Source: an uncultured Verrucomicrobia subdivision 3 bacterium
Lineage (GTDB): Bacteria; Verrucomicrobiota; Verrucomicrobiia; Limisphaerales; UBA11358
DNA length: 32,795 nt
Reading direction: 5' to 3'
Assembly (NCBI GenBank): GCA_903895255.1
Contig: CAITTG010000108.1
Location: 1-32,795, forward strand
Shown: positions 8,144 to 19,484 of the stretch, in pieces
Layout: the number at the start of each line of letters is the position of its first letter
How positions within the stretch are numbered: the stretch's first letter is position 1
Program-made: the position numbers and the translations under genes
Notes under the pieces: generated by a model
The model's input: only the letters and a program-made list of their open reading frames with translations
Told to the model about the DNA's origin: nothing
Databases searched by the model: none

Positions 8144-9721
8144 TCACGCGTGGGCGGCGGGTTTGGGCGGGAGGCGGAGGCGGCGGTGGGCGAGGGTGGC
8201 GGCGATGGCCCCGGCGATGGCGCCGAGGAACACGCCCGCGCTGGCCCCGAGGGCGAGGTTCAGCGGCTTGTTGGGTTTCACCGGCGCAAAGCCGGGTTGG
8301 GCGTAATCAATGATCTCCACCGAACTGGCGGGGGAAGTCAGGCTGGCCATTTTTTCAGCCTCGATTTTGCTGGCGAGGGTTTTGCGGAACTCCAACTGTC
8401 CGGCCAACTCGCGTTGTTTGTCCCAATAATTCTGGTTTTCGGGGGTGGGTTTGGATTTCTGCTGAGCGTCAGCGATCGCGGCTTGCAGGGATTCCCGGGC
8501 GGCCCGCTTGGATTTCACTTCGCTGTCCAGCGCCGTCATGATGCCGGCCACGCGCGCGTCGATTTCCTGATTGAGTTCGTCCAAAGTGGATTTCTCCCGG
8601 GTAATATGGAGATCGGTGCGGGCGTAATCATTGGTGTAGCTGGCCAGGGCTTGCTGGGTGGCGTGCCATTTGTTTAGGAGATCAATGAGCATGGCGTCGC
8701 CGGTCACCGTGGGCAACACTTCGCGCAGGCGTTGGGGATTCAGGCCCTGCAATTGGGTCAACTGGGTTTGGAGGGCATCGCAGGTGCGTTGGCCATCGAT
8801 TAATTGTTCCTGAGCTTTGGCCGTGAATTGTTCGGGGTTTTCCGGAATGCCAAATTGCTGGCGCAGGGCGGCCGTTTCCGACTGAAGCTGGTCGAGGTGC
8901 TCGTCCACGACTTGCAATTGTTCCGCGAGGGCGTGCTGGCCGGCCAGTATCATTTGTGTCCGAGTCTTCAGCCGGTAATCCTGATAAGCTTTGGCCACGC
9001 CGTTGGCGAGGTCGGCGGCTTCCTGGCGGTCTTCAGCGTACACGGTGATGGTGACGAGTTTGGTATTGCGCACGGGCTGGAGCAGCAGGCGTCGTTTGAG
9101 GATCTCCATGCTCTCAGCGGTCTTGAGCGGTTCTCCGCCAGCGTATCGCTTTCCCCATTTGGCATTGAGGTCCAGAGTGCGGACCACGTTGCTCAAGACG
9201 AGTTGCGACTGGATGATTTCAAAGGTGGTCTGGATAAAATAAGGGTCGTAGGCGACCGGATGGTCGGCCGGGCCGCCGGTGGTGTAGCCATAATTGGATT
9301 CATCGGTCTCCACCTTGATGCGCGCGGTGCTGGCGTAGGATTCGGGCAGGATGAAGGTGATGATGGCCGCCGTGGTGAACACCAGCAGGAAGACCACGGT
9401 GAACACGACGCAAAAGGTGGCGAGCGGGGTGCGGGCGGGTGGGAAAAAGGTGTTGAGTTTGGCGGTCATATATTTTCCAGGTTGGAGGCTGGCCCAGCGT
9501 TCGAGGCAGGAGGTTTTGACCAAATCGGGCAGGACGCGGAGCCACAGGGCGGCCAGGCCCCAGCCACGGCCCGCGGCCCAGGCATCGCGGCATTGGTCGC
9601 GGAATAACTGGGCCATGGCGCGGCCGTATTCTTCGCGGTGCGCGCGGGGATAGGCGGCCAGCAAACGCTGGTACAACTGTTCCGACAGCTCCAGCGAGCG
9701 GGGGGTGGCGGGGGCTTTCAT
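8144..9721 (-). CDS. Wzz/chain-length-determinant-like membrane protein with N-terminal permease-prefix-like domain
   Basis: A 525-residue protein in two parts. Residues 11-80 (LYQRLLAAYPRAHREEYGRAM, split here for length) resemble the short prefix domain seen before ABC permeases in PadR-linked loci. From about residue 85 it reads as a polysaccharide co-polymerase: TM1 near 101-125, a beta-rich segment with STARIKVETD, long heptad-like coiled coil (about 250-460), then a proline-rich PGFAPVKPNKPLN before TM2 (about 492-512) and a basic tail. Wzz-type proteins set exported polysaccharide length; there is no C-terminal tyrosine kinase domain. An internal ATG at 9469 could be an alternative start giving only the Wzz part. 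It overlaps the PadR gene by 4 bp (ATGA), so translation is coupled. Confidence 0.8.
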   Translation of the reverse strand: MKAPATPRSLELSEQLYQRLLAAYPRAHREEYGRAMAQLFRDQCRDAWAAGRGWGLAALWLRVLPDLVKTSCLERWASLQPGKYMTAKLNTFFPPARTPLATFCVVFTVVFLLVFTTAAIITFILPESYASTARIKVETDESNYGYTTGGPADHPVAYDPYFIQTTFEIIQSQLVLSNVVRTLDLNAKWGKRYAGGEPLKTAESMEILKRRLLLQPVRNTKLVTITVYAEDRQEAADLANGVAKAYQDYRLKTRTQMILAGQHALAEQLQVVDEHLDQLQSETAALRQQFGIPENPEQFTAKAQEQLIDGQRTCDALQTQLTQLQGLNPQRLREVLPTVTGDAMLIDLLNKWHATQQALASYTNDYARTDLHITREKSTLDELNQEIDARVAGIMTALDSEVKSKRAARESLQAAIADAQQKSKPTPENQNYWDKQRELAGQLEFRKTLASKIEAEKMASLTSPASSVEIIDYAQPGFAPVKPNKPLNLALGASAGVFLGAIAGAIAATLAHRRLRLPPKPAAHA

Positions 9722-10098
9722 AGGGCCACTCCGATGGTGATTCCTTTGCCGAGGAGGCGTTTGCCCCGGGCGACCGCCACCATGGCGGCGTAGCGTTCGG
9801 CCTCGGCGCGGACGACGCGCTGGCCCATGCCGGAGAGGCGGTAATAACGGCGGCGCTCGTCGTCCAGGCGGGGATCGGGCCGCTCATCGGATTCCTCAAT
9901 GAGGCGGATTTCCAGCAGGCGCTTGATGGTGCCGTAGAGGGTGCCGGGACCCATTTTGATCTGGCCGCCGGTGCTGGTGGCCACCTCCTGCATGATGGCG
10001 TACCCGTGGCGCTCGCCATCGGCGAGGGCGAGCAGCACGTGGAACACGGCTGGGGTGAGCGGGAGAAATGCGTCGGGGTCGGTGTTAATGGCGGCCAT
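9718..10098 (-). CDS. PadR family transcriptional regulator
   Basis: From the ATG at 10098 this is a 126-residue winged-helix protein of PadR type: LTPAVFHVLLALADGERHGYAIMQEV, then the recognition region GTLYGTIKRLLEIRLIEES and the wing with RRRYYRLSGMGQRVV. The frame is open to 10188, but the added residues are not PadR-like. PadR proteins usually repress a neighbouring gene, often for membrane or efflux proteins, by binding inverted repeats. Here the only coupled partner is the Wzz-like protein (ATGA overlap), so that is the likely target; this is inference. Confidence 0.9.
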   Translation of the reverse strand: MAAINTDPDAFLPLTPAVFHVLLALADGERHGYAIMQEVATSTGGQIKMGPGTLYGTIKRLLEIRLIEESDERPDPRLDDERRRYYRLSGMGQRVVRAEAERYAAMVAVARGKRLLGKGITIGVAL

Positions 10099-10170
10099 GT
10101 CCTCTAGTATGTTGGCAGATGTATCGGTTACGGATATAATGGCAGACGATGGGGAGAGAGTCAAGGGGTA

Positions 10171-10257
10171 AAAAACTTCAAACTTCAATCATCAGGGAAA
10201 AATCAAGCTCCAAGCCCTATCTCCAAGCGCTGGAGAACATCCAATCACCAAATAATC
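10171..10257. repeat. AGCTCCA/CTCCAGAGAA dispersed repeat, copy 2
   Basis: Contains ACTTCAAACTTCAATC, AAGCTCCAAGCC, CTCCAAGCGCTGGAGAACATCCAA and ACCAAATAATCC, related to segments at 6092-6127 and 14571-14626. It lies between the padR start and the kinase stop. Confidence 0.5.
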
Positions 10258-10333
10258 CTAAAAGGATGGGAAACCACTGATGGACCGTATAGGAAAAATG
10301 GGCAGATGCTGGCAGCGCTGCGCTTGGGCCATC

Positions 10334-10355
10334 GCGGTGAACGCCAGTTCACCGC
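10334..10355. terminator. Perfect hairpin after the kinase gene
   Basis: Arms GCGGTGAAC (10334-10342) and GTTCACCGC (10347-10355) form a perfect 9-bp stem with a 4-nt loop, 12 bp beyond the kinase stop. There is no U-tract, so it may protect the mRNA 3' end or be another REP-type element rather than an intrinsic terminator. Confidence 0.5.
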
Positions 10356-10367
10356 TACGATCTGATA

Positions 10368-13604
<3,237 letters not shown>

Positions 13605-13714
13605 TACTTACCGGTGCCGCGGAAATTGTTACACGGGAACGGCATTATCCCAAAATGATTAATTGTCCTGGCGGACGATGCCTGCATTCGCGGGTTGGAC
13701 TGGTTGCCGGACCA

Positions 13715-13733
13715 CGGCGGTCAGCGACCGCCG
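13715..13733. other. Perfect hairpin between sigma factor and kinase genes
   Basis: CGGCGGTC (13715-13722), loop AGC, GACCGCCG (13726-13733) give an 8-bp perfect stem without a U-tract. It sits 15 bp past the sigma-factor stop and 111 bp before the kinase start, so it could reduce read-through or stabilise the upstream mRNA. Confidence 0.4.
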
Positions 13734-13747
13734 CCACCGGAGGGCGG

Positions 13748-14491
13748 CTACAGGGCGGCGGCGAGATGGCGCAATTCGGCGTTCAGATCGGCCCCATCCG
13801 CCAGGGTCTGGGCGATTTCCTCGCGATAAATTTCCCGGAAACGCTTGCGCAGACGGTGGACGGCGACGCGAGCCGCCCCGGACTGGAGACCGAGTTGCGC
13901 GGCGACCCCGGCATAATCAAGCTTCCCATGCGCGGCGAGGAGGCAGCCTTTGAGCACGGCAAAATCGCCCGTCCGGTTCGCGCTGGCAAACTCGGCCTCC
14001 AGCCGCTTGATAGTGAGATCAAGCAGCGTGAGCGCCCACTGGCGGTCGTAGGCGGCGTCGGGGTCGAGTTGGGCGGTGGCGTCCGCGGCGAACTGGCTTT
14101 CGGCGCAGGCCGTGTCGAGTTCCACGGGGGTGTGCCCGCCGCCCCGTTTTTGGGCGGAGGCGCGGCGCCATTCTTTGTGCAGGAAATGTTTGAGGGCGAC
14201 GATGAGAAAGGTGCGCAGCCGGCCCCGCTCGCGGTCGGCGGTGGCGAGCCAGTGATGTTCCAGGAGGCGGGCGAAAAATTCCTGGGTGAGGTCCTGGGCG
14301 TCATGCGGGGACTGCCCGCTGCGCCGCACATAGGCGTAGAGCGGATACCAGTAGGCGCGGCACAGGGCTTCCATGGCCCGGGCGGATTCGGGCGAGGGGG
14401 CGCGGGTGGCCGCGAGCACCACCGACCAGCGGGTGGCGGGAAACAGGCCGGGCGGGTTCCCGGCGGTGGCCTGACTGCTCATCGTGGACAT
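13748..14491 (-). CDS. RNA polymerase sigma-70 factor, ECF type (Planctomycete/Verrucomicrobia-like subgroup)
   Basis: A 247-residue factor with region 2 at about residues 40-115 (LCRAYWYPLYAYVRRSG, HDAQDLTQEFFARLLEHHWL, RGRLRTFLIVALKHFLHKEWRR) and a region 4 helix-turn-helix near 190-235 (LDYAGVAAQLGLQSGAARVAVHRLRKRFRE split across the helix). Such factors direct RNA polymerase to a small regulon. In these phyla they are often encoded beside Hanks-type kinases that may phosphorylate them. The downstream kinase fits that pattern, and no anti-sigma gene is visible. Several ATGs near the start (14491, 14482, 14479) are possible. Confidence 0.9.
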   Translation of the reverse strand: MSTMSSQATAGNPPGLFPATRWSVVLAATRAPSPESARAMEALCRAYWYPLYAYVRRSGQSPHDAQDLTQEFFARLLEHHWLATADRERGRLRTFLIVALKHFLHKEWRRASAQKRGGGHTPVELDTACAESQFAADATAQLDPDAAYDRQWALTLLDLTIKRLEAEFASANRTGDFAVLKGCLLAAHGKLDYAGVAAQLGLQSGAARVAVHRLRKRFREIYREEIAQTLADGADLNAELRHLAAAL

Positions 14492-14570
14492 CGTACCAGA
14501 TTAAGTTACCGGAAACGAGGGCGGTGTTAGGGAATTTGCTTAAATGAAAGCACTGGGGTTACATAAAAAT

Positions 14571-14626
14571 AAAAGCTCCAAATTCCAAGCTCCAACCTCC
14601 AGAGAACATCCAAACTTCAATTACCC
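14571..14626. repeat. AGCTCCA/CTCCAGAGAA dispersed repeat, copy 3
   Basis: AAAGCTCCAAATTCCAAGC, CCTCCAGAGAACATCCAA and ACTTCAATTACCC. It overlaps the last codons of the Sir2-like gene and shares blocks with 6092-6127 and 10171-10257. Confidence 0.5.
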
Positions 14627-15489
14627 AATTTCGATTTGAGCAACAGTTCAGCCAAGGCTTGCTGAATGGCGGTCAGGCCGGCCAGGGCACCGCCGGCCAG
14701 GCCGATTTGGCCGGCGGGCACTTGGGCTTCGCGCAGGTTCAGACGGATGAGTTTCGCCGCCAAATGATTCACCAAAAATTCGGCATGGTGCCGCACGCTC
14801 GGCACGGCGGTGCCGGCGCCCAGTTCGATGACGACCAGGCGCCGGCCGGCGAGGGCATCGAGCCATTGCGTATAGCGTGCCTGCTGCTGGTCCTGCACCC
14901 GGCGGTTCCAGCCGGTGTCGCCAAACATCAGGATGTTGGGACGCGCTAATTTCCCGCTGACCGGGTCGCGCGGGAGTTCGCCGGTGGCCCGCATGGTGGT
15001 TTCATCCACCGACACCTCGGCTTGGTCCGCCGGCCAGATGCGGCCGTTGGCTTCATCCACGCACTGCCAGCGGTGAATGGAGCCATGGCATTCCAATACC
15101 CGATCCTCGGCGAAGCCGGCGCGTTGGAAGTGTCCGTCCACATTGGAGGTGAAGACGAAATAACCGGCGGGCTTGGCGGCGGCCCATTGGCGCAGGATTT
15201 GAAACCCCGCGTGCGGCTGGGTACGCCGATAGAGATTATATCGGTGTCCGTAAAAGCCCCAGGCCAGCGGGGGATCCGCCTGAAACCAGCCGGGATTGGC
15301 GAGGTCGGTGAATTTTAAACCCAGGTGGCGGAAGGGCGGGTAGGCGTTCCAGAAACCCTCGTTGCCACGGAAATCCGGCAGCCCGGAATCCACACCCATG
15401 CCCGCGCCGGCGGCGATCACCAAGGCATCGGCCGCGCGAATAAGCGCGGCGGCCTCGGTGACGAGCTCGGGGGACATGCTGGCTCCCAA
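14617..15489 (-). CDS. Sir2 family NAD-dependent protein deacylase-like, without the usual zinc cysteines
   Basis: A 290-residue sirtuin-like protein. The NAD-binding motif GAGMGVDSGLPDFRG (28-42), TSNVDGHFQRAG (114-125) and the catalytic-histidine motif ECHGS (H135) are clear. Sirtuins normally hold a zinc ion with two CxxC pairs after this histidine. Here the only later cysteine is C143, so the zinc module is missing. It may be a Zn-independent deacylase or ADP-ribosyltransferase branch. The start is 3 bp from the flavin reductase stop (an ATG at 15477 is an alternative), so the pair is probably co-transcribed. The substrate is unknown. Confidence 0.85.
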   Translation of the reverse strand: MGASMSPELVTEAAALIRAADALVIAAGAGMGVDSGLPDFRGNEGFWNAYPPFRHLGLKFTDLANPGWFQADPPLAWGFYGHRYNLYRRTQPHAGFQILRQWAAAKPAGYFVFTSNVDGHFQRAGFAEDRVLECHGSIHRWQCVDEANGRIWPADQAEVSVDETTMRATGELPRDPVSGKLARPNILMFGDTGWNRRVQDQQQARYTQWLDALAGRRLVVIELGAGTAVPSVRHHAEFLVNHLAAKLIRLNLREAQVPAGQIGLAGGALAGLTAIQQALAELLLKSKLGN

Positions 15490-15492
15490 TAA

Positions 15493-16095
15493 TCAGTCCG
15501 GCCGCTTGATCTCAAACCGGTCCCGGGTGGTGCAGTACCAGTCCGGCGAAGCCATGCGGCCGATCAAGAAGAGCTGGTCACCGCGCACGCGCTTTGTCTC
15601 CACGTCAAAGAATTCCTCCCGGATATGCACCCGCTTGACGAGGCCGATCACCACGCGGTTCCCGCCGATTTCCAAGGTGCCCCACTCGGTGCATTCCAGG
15701 CTCGCCGGGGCCTCGGCAATGCGTGGCGGTTTGACGACGGAGGAGGGCAGGGCGTGCAGGCCGGCTCCGAGGAGTTCGTTTTCGCCATAGGGCAGGGAGG
15801 CGGCGCAGAGGTTCATGGCCGCCGCCAGCGCCTCATCCACAAGATTGACGACAAACTCATGGGTGAGCCGGGTGTTGCGCGCGGAATCTTTGGGCGTGCC
15901 GTCCTCGCGATTGCCGGGGGCAAAGGCGACGATGGGAGGATTGGCGCCGAGCACATTGAAGAAGCTGAAGGGCGCGGCGTTGACCCGTCCATCCGGGCTG
16001 ATCGTGGTGACCAGCGCGATGGGTCGGGGCGTGACGAGGCTGGCCAGGATGGGATAGGCCCGGCTGGCATACTGGCCTTCGAGATCAAGTTCCAT
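15493..16095 (-). CDS. Flavin reductase-like FMN-binding protein
   Basis: A 200-residue split-barrel flavoprotein. Typical features are YPILASLVTPRPIALVTT, DGRVNAAPFSFFN, PPIVAFAPG and DSARNTRLTHEFVVNLVD, the FMN-binding core of the flavin reductase/DIM6-NTAB family. Such proteins bind FMN and reduce flavins or serve as oxidoreductase components; the specific substrate cannot be read here. It starts 10 bp after the rsmB stop and ends 3 bp before the Sir2-like start, which indicates an operon. Two enzymes that use nicotinamide or flavin cofactors are thus adjacent, but a joint pathway is only a guess. Confidence 0.87.
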   Translation of the reverse strand: MELDLEGQYASRAYPILASLVTPRPIALVTTISPDGRVNAAPFSFFNVLGANPPIVAFAPGNREDGTPKDSARNTRLTHEFVVNLVDEALAAAMNLCAASLPYGENELLGAGLHALPSSVVKPPRIAEAPASLECTEWGTLEIGGNRVVIGLVKRVHIREEFFDVETKRVRGDQLFLIGRMASPDWYCTTRDRFEIKRPD

Positions 16096-16105
16096 GGGGC
16101 GTAGG

Positions 16106-17404
16106 TTAACTTACCCGCGTCAACCGCGCAACATACGCGCCATCCACGCCATCCTGAAAGGGAAGGAGGGCTTGTTCGCCCAGGCACTTGAAGTTGGAGT
16201 GCCCGCTGACAAACTGGGCCACCACCTCCTGGTTTTCTTCCGGCTCAATACTGCATGTGCTGTAGGCGATGAACCCGCCCGGTTTCACCAGCGCGGCGGC
16301 CTTGTCGAGCAAAGCCAGTTGCGTGGTGCGCAGGCGGGTGATCTCAAAGGGCTGAATCCGCCAGCGCAAATCCACGCGGCGGCGCATCACGCCGGTGTTG
16401 GAGCACGGGGCGTCCACAAGGATGCGATCAAACTGTTGCGCGCTGGAACTGGAGGGGGGAATCAGGGTGGGCTGCACACAGGTCACGCCGAGCCGCTGGC
16501 AGTTTTCCCGGATCAAGCGCAGGCGGTCCTCGCCCACGTCGTGCGCCACGAGCCGGCCCTGATTGTTCATCATCTGCGCCATGTAGGTGGTTTTGCCGCC
16601 CGGCGCGGCACAATAGTCGAGCACACTTTCGCCCGGTTGCGGGCGCAACTGGGTCACCGCCAGCAAGGTGCTGGGGTCCTGCAAATAAAACCAGCCGTCG
16701 CGGAAACTCGCCAGCGTGGCCAGCGGTGGATGGGACTTCAGCTCGAACACCTGGTTTTCCGGCCACGGACCGGCCTTGGTGAAATCATACGTCACCCCCT
16801 CCTCCCGCCACTGGGCGATGAGCTTGGCCGCATCCGTTTTCAGGCGGTTGAGCCGCGCAAACGTCCGGGGCGGGGTGTTATTCCATTCCAGCAGCCGGGT
16901 GGTACGCTCGGGCCCCCAGCGTTCCAGCCAGCGTTTGACCAGCCATTCCGGGTGGGAATAGCCGGTGGCCGGTTGCGTGGTTTTGAGGTCGGCGAGCAGT
17001 TTCCGCGCTTCCGCCTCCTCGCGCAAATAGCCGCGCAGCATGGCATTAATGAAGCCGGCCTGCGGTTCGAGCCCACTGCGTTTGGCCTGCTCCACCGTTT
17101 CGTTGGTGGCCGCGTGGGGGGGGATGCGGTCCAGCCAAAAGATTTGGTAGAGACCGAGTTGCAACAGAATCTGGACATCCGGCGGCTGTTCGCGACCGGG
17201 GGTTTTGCGCTCAATCAGCCAGTTCAAGGCGGATTGCGCGCGCACCACGCCGTAGACCAGCTCCTGGCAAAGCCCGCGATCGGCCGGCGAAAGCCGGGCG
17301 TTCGCGAGGGCTCGCTCCAGCAAATCCTCGGTGAATTCGGTTTGGGACTGGCGGTTCCGCAAAACACGGGCCGCAATTTCTCTTGGTTTTTGTTCGTTCA
17401 ACAC
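16106..17404 (-). CDS. rsmB: 16S rRNA m5C967 methyltransferase RsmB
   Basis: RsmB methylates C967 of 16S rRNA. An N-terminal NusB-like helical domain (AARVLRNRQSQTEFTEDLL ... DRGLCQELVYGVVRAQS) is followed by a Rossmann methyltransferase: DYCAAPGGKTTYMAQ for SAM binding, VDAPCSNTGVMRRR (motif IV) and YSTCSIEPEENQEVV, which carries the catalytic-type cysteine. The open frame runs to 18109, but that upstream part is antisense to greA and not conserved. A GTG at 17404 (or TTG at 17401) gives about 432 residues, the family norm. It is divergent from greA with only 48 bp between them, and it heads the rsmB-flavin reductase-sir2 cluster. Confidence 0.9.
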   Translation of the reverse strand: MLNEQKPREIAARVLRNRQSQTEFTEDLLERALANARLSPADRGLCQELVYGVVRAQSALNWLIERKTPGREQPPDVQILLQLGLYQIFWLDRIPPHAATNETVEQAKRSGLEPQAGFINAMLRGYLREEAEARKLLADLKTTQPATGYSHPEWLVKRWLERWGPERTTRLLEWNNTPPRTFARLNRLKTDAAKLIAQWREEGVTYDFTKAGPWPENQVFELKSHPPLATLASFRDGWFYLQDPSTLLAVTQLRPQPGESVLDYCAAPGGKTTYMAQMMNNQGRLVAHDVGEDRLRLIRENCQRLGVTCVQPTLIPPSSSSAQQFDRILVDAPCSNTGVMRRRVDLRWRIQPFEITRLRTTQLALLDKAAALVKPGGFIAYSTCSIEPEENQEVVAQFVSGHSNFKCLGEQALLPFQDGVDGAYVARLTRVS

Positions 17405-17452
17405 GTTTAATAAGGCATAGTGAACCCGTGACGGGAAAATTACGATTTTTTT
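17405..17452. promoter_or_regulatory. Divergent rsmB/greA intergenic region
   Basis: Only 48 bp separate the proposed rsmB GTG and the greA ATG, so both promoters must overlap here or lie inside the opposite gene. The segment is AT-richer than its flanks (TTTAATAAGG, TTACGATTTTTTTATG). No certain -35/-10 pair can be named. Confidence 0.35.
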
Positions 17453-19333
17453 ATGAGAGCAGAATTCGAAAAATTGGCCGCTGCCGGCAAAATTGAGGGA
17501 CGCCATGTGGATGCGCTCACTCAACTCGCCGAGGGCGGATGTTGCACCCATCGTAGCTGGGGCTTTGGCCGGATCAAAACAGTGGACACGGTTTTCGCCC
17601 GGTTCACCATTGATTTTCCGGGGAAAACGGGCCACACCATGGACCTGGCCTTTGCCGCTGAATTGCTCAAGCCCATCCCGAAGGACCACATTCTGGCCCG
17701 CAAAGCCGCCGATATCGAGGCCGTGCGCCACCTGGCCGCCCATCACCTGGACCTGATCAAACTGGTGCTCAACAGCTTTGGGGGCAAGGCCACCGTGGAC
17801 CAAATCCAGCAGGTGCTCGTGCCCGACGTCATCCGAGACGATTGGAAGAAATGGTGGGAAACCGCCAAGCGCGAGATGAAAAAGGACGGCCATTTCATCG
17901 TTCCCATCAAGAAAACCGAGCCGGTGGTGTATCAAGCCAAGGAAGTCGCCCTGCAGGACCGCCTGCTCATTGATTTCCGCGCCGCCAAGGGTTTGAAGGC
18001 GAAAGTGGCGATCGTCAGCGAAATCTCGAAGAGCGCCGAGGATTTGAAGGACAAGACCGCTGCCGCCAACGAAGTGGTGGCCGCCCTGAATCCGGACATC
18101 GTCACCCACCTGCGCACCCAGCCCAGCGTGGCCATGGAAGCCATTATCGCGCGCGATGAAATGCGCGAAATCGCCGGTTTACCCCCCGTGGCGGGCGAAG
18201 TCACCGCCGGCCAGATCTGGCTCCAGGAGGGCATCAAGTTCGGGCCCCTGATGGAACTCATTCCCGCCGCGAAACACAATCGCGCCTTGGCTTCCTTCAA
18301 GATTGCCAATCCCGAACGCTGGCAGGACATCCTGCGCAATTCCCTCAATTTCGTGTCCTCCAAGCTGTGCCGCGAATTCGCCGGCCTGCTGATCGCCGAG
18401 GGCAAATGGGATCTGCTCAAGGAATCCCTCGCCCGCCTCATCAACCAGCACACCGCCAGCAGCGAACTTCTCCTCTGGCTCGGCCGCGAACGCAGCGATG
18501 CCTTCGCCGACATCCTCGGGCCGGAAGTCTTCCGCGCCATGCTCACCGCCATGGAACGCGACCAGTTCAATGAAAAGCGCTCCAACCGCCTGCGCGATTT
18601 CATTCTCGAAGACCAGAACCTGCTCGGCGAACTCACCTCCACCGCCGACATCGAGGTCGTCAAGGACCTCACCCGCGCCCTCCAGCTCTCGCCCGTGTTT
18701 GACGACATGGACAAGCGCTCCCTGCTCGCCCGGCTGGTTAAGAAGCATCCCGCCGTGCAATCCCTCGTGAGCGGCGAACAGACCAAGCAGGACAGCGCCT
18801 TGCTGGTCTCCTGGGAAAGCCTCGACCGCCGCCGCACGGAATATCAGGAACTCGTGCAGAAAAAGATTCCCGCGAATTCCAAGGAAATCGCCATCGCCCG
18901 CAGCTATGGCGACTTGCGCGAAAACCACGAATACAAGGCCGCCAAGGAAATGCAGAAGGTCCTCATGCGCCGCAAAGAGGAACTGGAAGCCCAGCTCATG
19001 CGCGCCCGGGGCACGGACTTCTCCAACGCCAAAACCGACGCCGTGAACATCGGCACCGTCGTGCAGGCCACCGATTTGGGCACCAGCCAGCCCGAATCCT
19101 TCACCATCCTCGGCGCCTGGGATTCCGATCCCGACAAGGGCCTGATCAGCTACCTGTCCCCCGTCGGCGCCGCCTTCCTCAACCACAAGGTGGGGGACGA
19201 GATTGAGTTTGAATTGCACGGCACCAAGCGCCGCCACCGCATCGAGAAAATCGAGGGTTGGGTGGCTCCCGAACCCGCCCCGGCCCCGGCCGAAGCCCCC
19301 GCGCCGCCCGCTGAGGCGGCGGTCACCGAATAA
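17453..19333 (+). CDS. greA: Long GreA-type transcription elongation factor
   Basis: Residues about 455-530 form the GreA coiled-coil domain (IPANSKEIAIARSYGDLREN, HEYKAAKEMQ), which enters the RNA polymerase secondary channel to promote cleavage of backtracked RNA. The C-terminal GreA/B domain covers about 535-602 (VNIGTVVQATDLG, ITYL-like LISYLSPVG, VGDEIEF). Ordinary GreA is about 158 residues; this one has an N-terminal extension of about 450 residues, mostly helical, and a proline/alanine-rich tail. Similar long GreA proteins are known from the Chlamydia/Verrucomicrobia lineage, so the extension is probably lineage-typical. Its role is not known to me. The gene ends in a strong terminator at 19357-19389. 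Confidence 0.9.
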   Translation: MRAEFEKLAAAGKIEGRHVDALTQLAEGGCCTHRSWGFGRIKTVDTVFARFTIDFPGKTGHTMDLAFAAELLKPIPKDHILARKAADIEAVRHLAAHHLDLIKLVLNSFGGKATVDQIQQVLVPDVIRDDWKKWWETAKREMKKDGHFIVPIKKTEPVVYQAKEVALQDRLLIDFRAAKGLKAKVAIVSEISKSAEDLKDKTAAANEVVAALNPDIVTHLRTQPSVAMEAIIARDEMREIAGLPPVAGEVTAGQIWLQEGIKFGPLMELIPAAKHNRALASFKIANPERWQDILRNSLNFVSSKLCREFAGLLIAEGKWDLLKESLARLINQHTASSELLLWLGRERSDAFADILGPEVFRAMLTAMERDQFNEKRSNRLRDFILEDQNLLGELTSTADIEVVKDLTRALQLSPVFDDMDKRSLLARLVKKHPAVQSLVSGEQTKQDSALLVSWESLDRRRTEYQELVQKKIPANSKEIAIARSYGDLRENHEYKAAKEMQKVLMRRKEELEAQLMRARGTDFSNAKTDAVNIGTVVQATDLGTSQPESFTILGAWDSDPDKGLISYLSPVGAAFLNHKVGDEIEFELHGTKRRHRIEKIEGWVAPEPAPAPAEAPAPPAEAAVTE

Positions 19334-19356
19334 TCGTTCCAGCCATCACCTTCACC

Positions 19357-19389
19357 AGCCACGCGGCCCCGCCGCGTGGCTGTTTTTTT
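19357..19389 (+). terminator. Rho-independent terminator of greA
   Basis: A perfect 10-bp stem AGCCACGCGG (19357-19366) / CCGCGTGGCT (19372-19381) with a 5-nt loop, then seven T residues at 19383-19389. It lies 24 bp after the greA stop. Confidence 0.93.
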
Positions 19390-19484
19390 GTGGCCACGGC
19401 ACCCATGCCCGGCCTTCAATTGTTGCTTGGGGATAAGCAAAATGCCGAATTGCATCTGGCCGCAAATAATTTTAAGCTGGTCGG

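Noticed and set aside
17405..18109. A 5' extension of the rsmB frame adding about 235 residues
   Set aside because: It runs antisense through greA and has no methyltransferase similarity; a start near 17404 gives the normal RsmB length.
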